DNA of 16,288 nt, taken from positions 1 through 16,288 of the forward strand of contig PLZL01000119.1 in assembly GCA_003152145.1 (NCBI GenBank). The letters run 5' to 3'. Positions 15,061-16,288 of the stretch are shown piece by piece (the stretch's first letter is position 1; every line of letters starts with the position of its first letter). Below the pieces are notes generated by a model. It was not told the DNA's origin. It ran no database searches and saw nothing but the letters and a program-made list of their open reading frames with translations. Origin of the DNA: Limisphaerales bacterium (lineage in GTDB: Bacteria > Verrucomicrobiota > Verrucomicrobiae > Limisphaerales > UBA11358). A program made the position numbers and the translations under genes.

Positions 15061-15849
15061 TTACGGTGGCGACATATGTTGTATCACCCAGGCCAGATCG
15101 TTGGCCGGTGGCGGAGGAGTAAAGGGAAGTCCCTGCCGATATTCTTTCGCCTTTGGTTTCAATGTGCTTGCGTCCTGCCATTTGTAGGTTTCCGAATGTC
15201 CATCGGCAAAGGCAAAATTACAGGCGCCGTTGTGATATGACGCGGGCAAGTCCTGCCAATCGTCTGCATCTGTCGAGCTAAGCACTGGCAGAAACCAGCC
15301 GTCGTTAATACTGTCTGGGTGTTCGTCCAATAAAGTATAGGTGTCAGAAGGCCGGTTAAAATCTGTCATGCGCAAAAAAATCTTGTAACGATCCGGGGTA
15401 AATGGCTCCGAACCAACAAACGCATTCATGGCAAAGCTCCTTACCCGCAATCCAAGTCCGGCAATGTAGCTGTCGTCCGATGGACAATGATAAATATACT
15501 CATTTTTCGCATATTTGCCGATGGCCCCTTGGAGCATCAAGGCTGAATTGGTGTTGTCGGTGTTTCCGCTCGACATGTCTTCAAAGCCACGCACCCAGCT
15601 CCCCGGCGGCGACCACGGCGGATTTGGCGGCAGGGCTTCACCATTGTCGCCGGCATACAGAATCCAGGCTGTATTCAGTTGCTTCGCATCGTTCATGCAA
15701 GTGATGGTGTAGGCCCTTTGCTTTGCACTGCTCAAGACCGGAAGCAACAACGCCGCCAGAATCGCAATAATCGCAATGACCACGAGCAATTCGATTAATG
15801 TGAAACCGAAAATCTTCGTCGCCCGCGGTTTGAACCTGACCTGCAACAT
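15061..15849 (-). CDS. Prepilin-like protein with N-terminal cleavage site and H-X9-DG motif
   Basis: From ATG at 15849-15847, with a GGAAAG stretch just upstream, the protein has 262 residues; a TTG at 15894 is a poorer start. After a 15-residue basic leader comes the type IV prepilin cleavage and methylation site G15-F16-T-L-I-E20. A roughly 22-residue hydrophobic helix rich in Ile, Ala and Leu follows. The globular part contains an H-X9-DG motif (H206, D216-G217; [12 protein letters not shown]), the signature of prepilin-type processing-associated proteins that are numerous in Planctomycetes, Verrucomicrobia and Lentisphaerae. It would be inserted in the inner membrane and processed by a prepilin peptidase into a pseudopilus or pilus-like structure. 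It ends in a proline-rich tail (PFTPPPP). It is probably a neighbour of the sugar locus rather than part of its chemistry. Confidence 0.92.
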   Translation of the reverse strand: MLQVRFKPRATKIFGFTLIELLVVIAIIAILAALLLPVLSSAKQRAYTITCMNDAKQLNTAWILYAGDNGEALPPNPPWSPPGSWVRGFEDMSSGNTDNTNSALMLQGAIGKYAKNEYIYHCPSDDSYIAGLGLRVRSFAMNAFVGSEPFTPDRYKIFLRMTDFNRPSDTYTLLDEHPDSINDGWFLPVLSSTDADDWQDLPASYHNGACNFAFADGHSETYKWQDASTLKPKAKEYRQGLPFTPPPPANDLAWVIQHMSPP

Positions 15850-16019
15850 GCTCTTTCCATTTGCGCAAGCTTGGAGCGCCCGGACTTCAAGCAAATGCTT
15901 TGCTGCTTGCGCTCACCAGCATCGGCCAATTGGCAGATGGGTCAAGAGCAAATTACCATCACGCTCTGTTTGACTGCGCCAACAAAAGGCATTAACGTCA
16001 TCAATCGCAGTTTAATCCC
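15850..16019. promoter_or_regulatory. Divergent intergenic region between prepilin-like and radical SAM genes
   Basis: This 170-base region must hold the 5' signals of both genes. On the plus strand TTGACT at 15970-15975 and TAACGT at 15993-15998 are 17 bases apart, a weak sigma70-like candidate for the radical SAM gene. On the minus strand a TTGACC at 15945-15940 region has no convincing -10 partner. An 8-bp inverted repeat, GCGCAAGC (15863-15870) and GCTTGCGC (15905-15912), lies in the prepilin leader and could be a hairpin or operator. Confidence 0.3.
15863..15912. repeat. 8-bp inverted repeat in the prepilin gene leader
   Basis: The arms GCGCAAGC at 15863-15870 and GCTTGCGC at 15905-15912 are perfectly complementary with a 34-base spacer. 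A smaller nested CAAGCA (15888-15893) and TGCTTG (15904-15909) pair competes with it. The left arm is 14 bases upstream of the prepilin ATG. No T-run follows on either strand, so a terminator is unlikely. Function is unknown. Confidence 0.4.
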
Positions 16020-16288
16020 ATGAAACAAATCGCCCGGAAAATCGGCTGGCGCATCTACCACTTCGTTCACACGAACGGCGTGGCGGCTGATTTTGTTTAT
16101 TGGGGCGCCTATTACGTCCAGAACTTTTTCCGCGCGCGGCAATACAACAGCTTTTCCAAGCACCACATCACGCCGGAGGAACTTTTCAAATACCGCCAGC
16201 TCGTGCCGACCAGCTATCTCGTGACCGGCGTCACGAATATCTGCAACGCCAAATGCACCTTCTGCGCCTACCCGAAGGTCGTCGCCAA
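16020..16288 (+). CDS. Radical SAM protein, N-terminal part (cut by window edge)
   Basis: An open frame starts with ATG at 16020-16022 and runs through the right edge, with 89 complete codons visible. After a basic and aromatic N-terminal stretch, VTGVTNICNAKCTFCAYPKVV contains the radical SAM iron-sulfur motif C75-X3-C79-X2-C82, with the aromatic-residue spacing (TFC) usual for the family. These enzymes bind a [4Fe-4S] cluster and cleave SAM to a deoxyadenosyl radical. The subfamily cannot be assigned because the rest is missing; a SPASM-type C-terminal domain is possible. It is the only plus-strand gene seen and diverges from the prepilin-like gene, so it marks the end of the leftward cluster or the start of another unit. 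No clear Shine-Dalgarno is seen. Confidence 0.85.
   Translation, partial: MKQIARKIGWRIYHFVHTNGVAADFVYWGAYYVQNFFRARQYNSFSKHHITPEELFKYRQLVPTSYLVTGVTNICNAKCTFCAYPKVVA

Noticed and set aside
15850..15894. TTG start at 15894 for the prepilin-like protein
   Set aside because: It would lengthen the leader to 30 residues. The ATG at 15849 has a purine-rich site and gives a typical short basic leader.

Overview
The window is part of a surface-polysaccharide (O-antigen or capsule type) biosynthesis locus. Fifteen genes or gene remnants read leftward on the minus strand, and one radical SAM gene reads rightward off the right edge. The prepilin-like protein at 15061-15849 has a cleaved-type N-terminus and an H-X9-DG motif. 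That protein class is typical of the Planctomycetes-Verrucomicrobia-Lentisphaerae group. With the moderate-to-high GC, frequent GTG starts and weak or absent Shine-Dalgarno sequences, it suggests a verrucomicrobial (PVC) bacterium. That assignment is inference, since no rRNA or other phylogenetic marker is present.

Layout in transcription order (right to left). (1) An H-X9-DG prepilin-like gene, divergent from the radical SAM gene. (2) A GT-B-like glycosyltransferase. (3) A tightly packed block: Methyltransf_24-type methyltransferase, RmlD-type reductase, RmlC-like cupin, and a NovU/TylC3-type sugar C-methyltransferase. (4) A Wzx-type flippase. (5) A class I methyltransferase flanked by two copies of a 79-bp direct repeat. 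(6) Two GT2 glycosyltransferases. (7) A sugar-nucleotide block: glucose-1-phosphate cytidylyltransferase (rfbF), a UDP-glucuronate-decarboxylase-like SDR, UDP-glucose dehydrogenase (ugd), the iron-sulfur PLP 3-dehydrase rfbH, and a small epimerase/reductase resembling CDP-abequose synthase. (8) A fragment at the left edge resembling the C-terminus of a GT2 enzyme.

How the genes fit together: rfbF and rfbH indicate a CDP-3,6-dideoxyhexose, with the last SDR as a plausible C4 reductase. Ugd and the UXS-like SDR could instead, or in addition, make UDP-glucuronate and UDP-xylose. The RmlC-like, RmlD-like and C-methyltransferase genes point to a C-methyl-branched deoxysugar. The glycosyltransferases would assemble the repeat unit, the other methyltransferases may decorate it, and the flippase would export it. 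No canonical CDP-glucose 4,6-dehydratase, RmlA, RmlB, RfbI-type reductase, Wzy polymerase or initiating sugar-phosphate transferase is visible here.

Five gene pairs overlap by ATGA or GTGA, indicating translational coupling in operons. There are two recombination signatures. One is the direct repeat around the 8027-8848 methyltransferase. The other is a seemingly C-terminally shortened epimerase abutting a GT2-tail fragment whose DNA matches the tail of the GT2 gene at 5732. No stretch of more than 300 bases lacks a gene. The main gaps are 7804-8026, 5552-5731, 15850-16019, 8849-8987 and 10287-10382. I saw no tRNA, rRNA, CRISPR or insertion sequence.
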